From Chlorobium sp. (GTDB lineage: Bacteria; Bacteroidota; Chlorobiia; Chlorobiales; Chlorobiaceae), in the NCBI GenBank assembly GCA_028282595.1, contig JANQHQ010000016.1:1-17065 (forward strand): a stretch of 17,065 nt of DNA, given 5' to 3'. Numbering within the stretch: the stretch's first letter is position 1; every line of letters begins with the position of its first letter. Below, piece after piece: positions 16,967-17,065 of the stretch. The translations under genes were made by a program, and so were the position numbers. A model generated the notes under the pieces. It searched no databases. It was not told the DNA's origin and worked only from the letters and a program-made list of their open reading frames with translations.

Positions 16967-17065
16967 GGGCACCTCTATGTATTGTCATGAGCGATTCAAG
17001 TGCAAGGCGAACGGAGCGCAGAAACCGGAGTGTACACAGAGTACATGAGGATTTTGAGCACCGCT
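16967..17065. repeat. Inverted-repeat element, copy B (cut by the window edge)
   Basis: GGGCACCTCTAT at 16967-16978 repeats the terminus of copy A, and homology continues through GTCATGAGCGA, CAAGGCG, AAACCGGAG (17022-17030) and TGAGGATTT (17046-17054). The five bases before the terminus, ATTAT, are also the same in both copies. Between the last two blocks lies the stem TGTAC-ACAGA-GTACA (17031-17045), different in sequence from the stem at the same place in copy A. The right terminus must lie beyond 17065. Confidence 0.75.

Overview
The window looks like a piece of a green sulfur bacterium chromosome (Chlorobi/Chlorobiota, Chlorobium- or Prosthecochloris-like). Two genes point there: a bacteriochlorophyll synthase of the UbiA family (bchG type, 10454-11461, +) and a small CsmB/CsmF-type chlorosome envelope protein (9079-9303, -). 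The DNA is moderately GC-rich, which leaves many long antisense reading frames open over the real genes. I read these as shadows.

Layout. 1-408 holds no gene I can support, but carries a complete inverted-repeat element (237-408) that ends at the stop codon of rnr. rnr (RNase R, -) and recD2 (5'-3' helicase, -) follow, separated by 374 bp. Upstream of recD2 on the same strand lie a membrane-anchored protein of unknown function (5394-6317) and a DUF4282-type two-helix membrane protein (6372-6677); the close spacing suggests one transcription unit. Divergent from it is an orphan alpha/beta-hydrolase-like gene (7029-7826, +), which ends in a convergent gap holding a strong hairpin.

8167-9303 is a minus-strand run of three small genes: a Gly/Ala-rich hydrophobic 75-residue protein, an unknown 79-residue protein and the csmB-like gene, which has a hairpin terminator just downstream. 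A gene-poor regulatory stretch (9304-9820) separates csmB from the divergent plus-strand genes: a 56-residue ORF, a truncated B12-binding/radical-SAM N-terminus (10019-10372) and bchG. Next comes a soluble three-PAS histidine kinase (11716-13620) with its OmpR-family response regulator (13670-14440), preceded by a 17-bp dyad. A secreted Sel1-repeat protein (14784-15710, +) converges on trpS (15804-16811, -).

The right edge (16967-17065) carries the 5' part of a second copy of the inverted-repeat element found at the left edge. Its central stem differs in sequence from the matching stem in the left copy, yet both form a stem-loop between conserved flanks. That compensating change is the most unusual structural signal in the window. 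The other points of interest are the radical-SAM fragment beside bchG, the unstudied small proteins beside csmB, and the dyad ahead of the two-component system.
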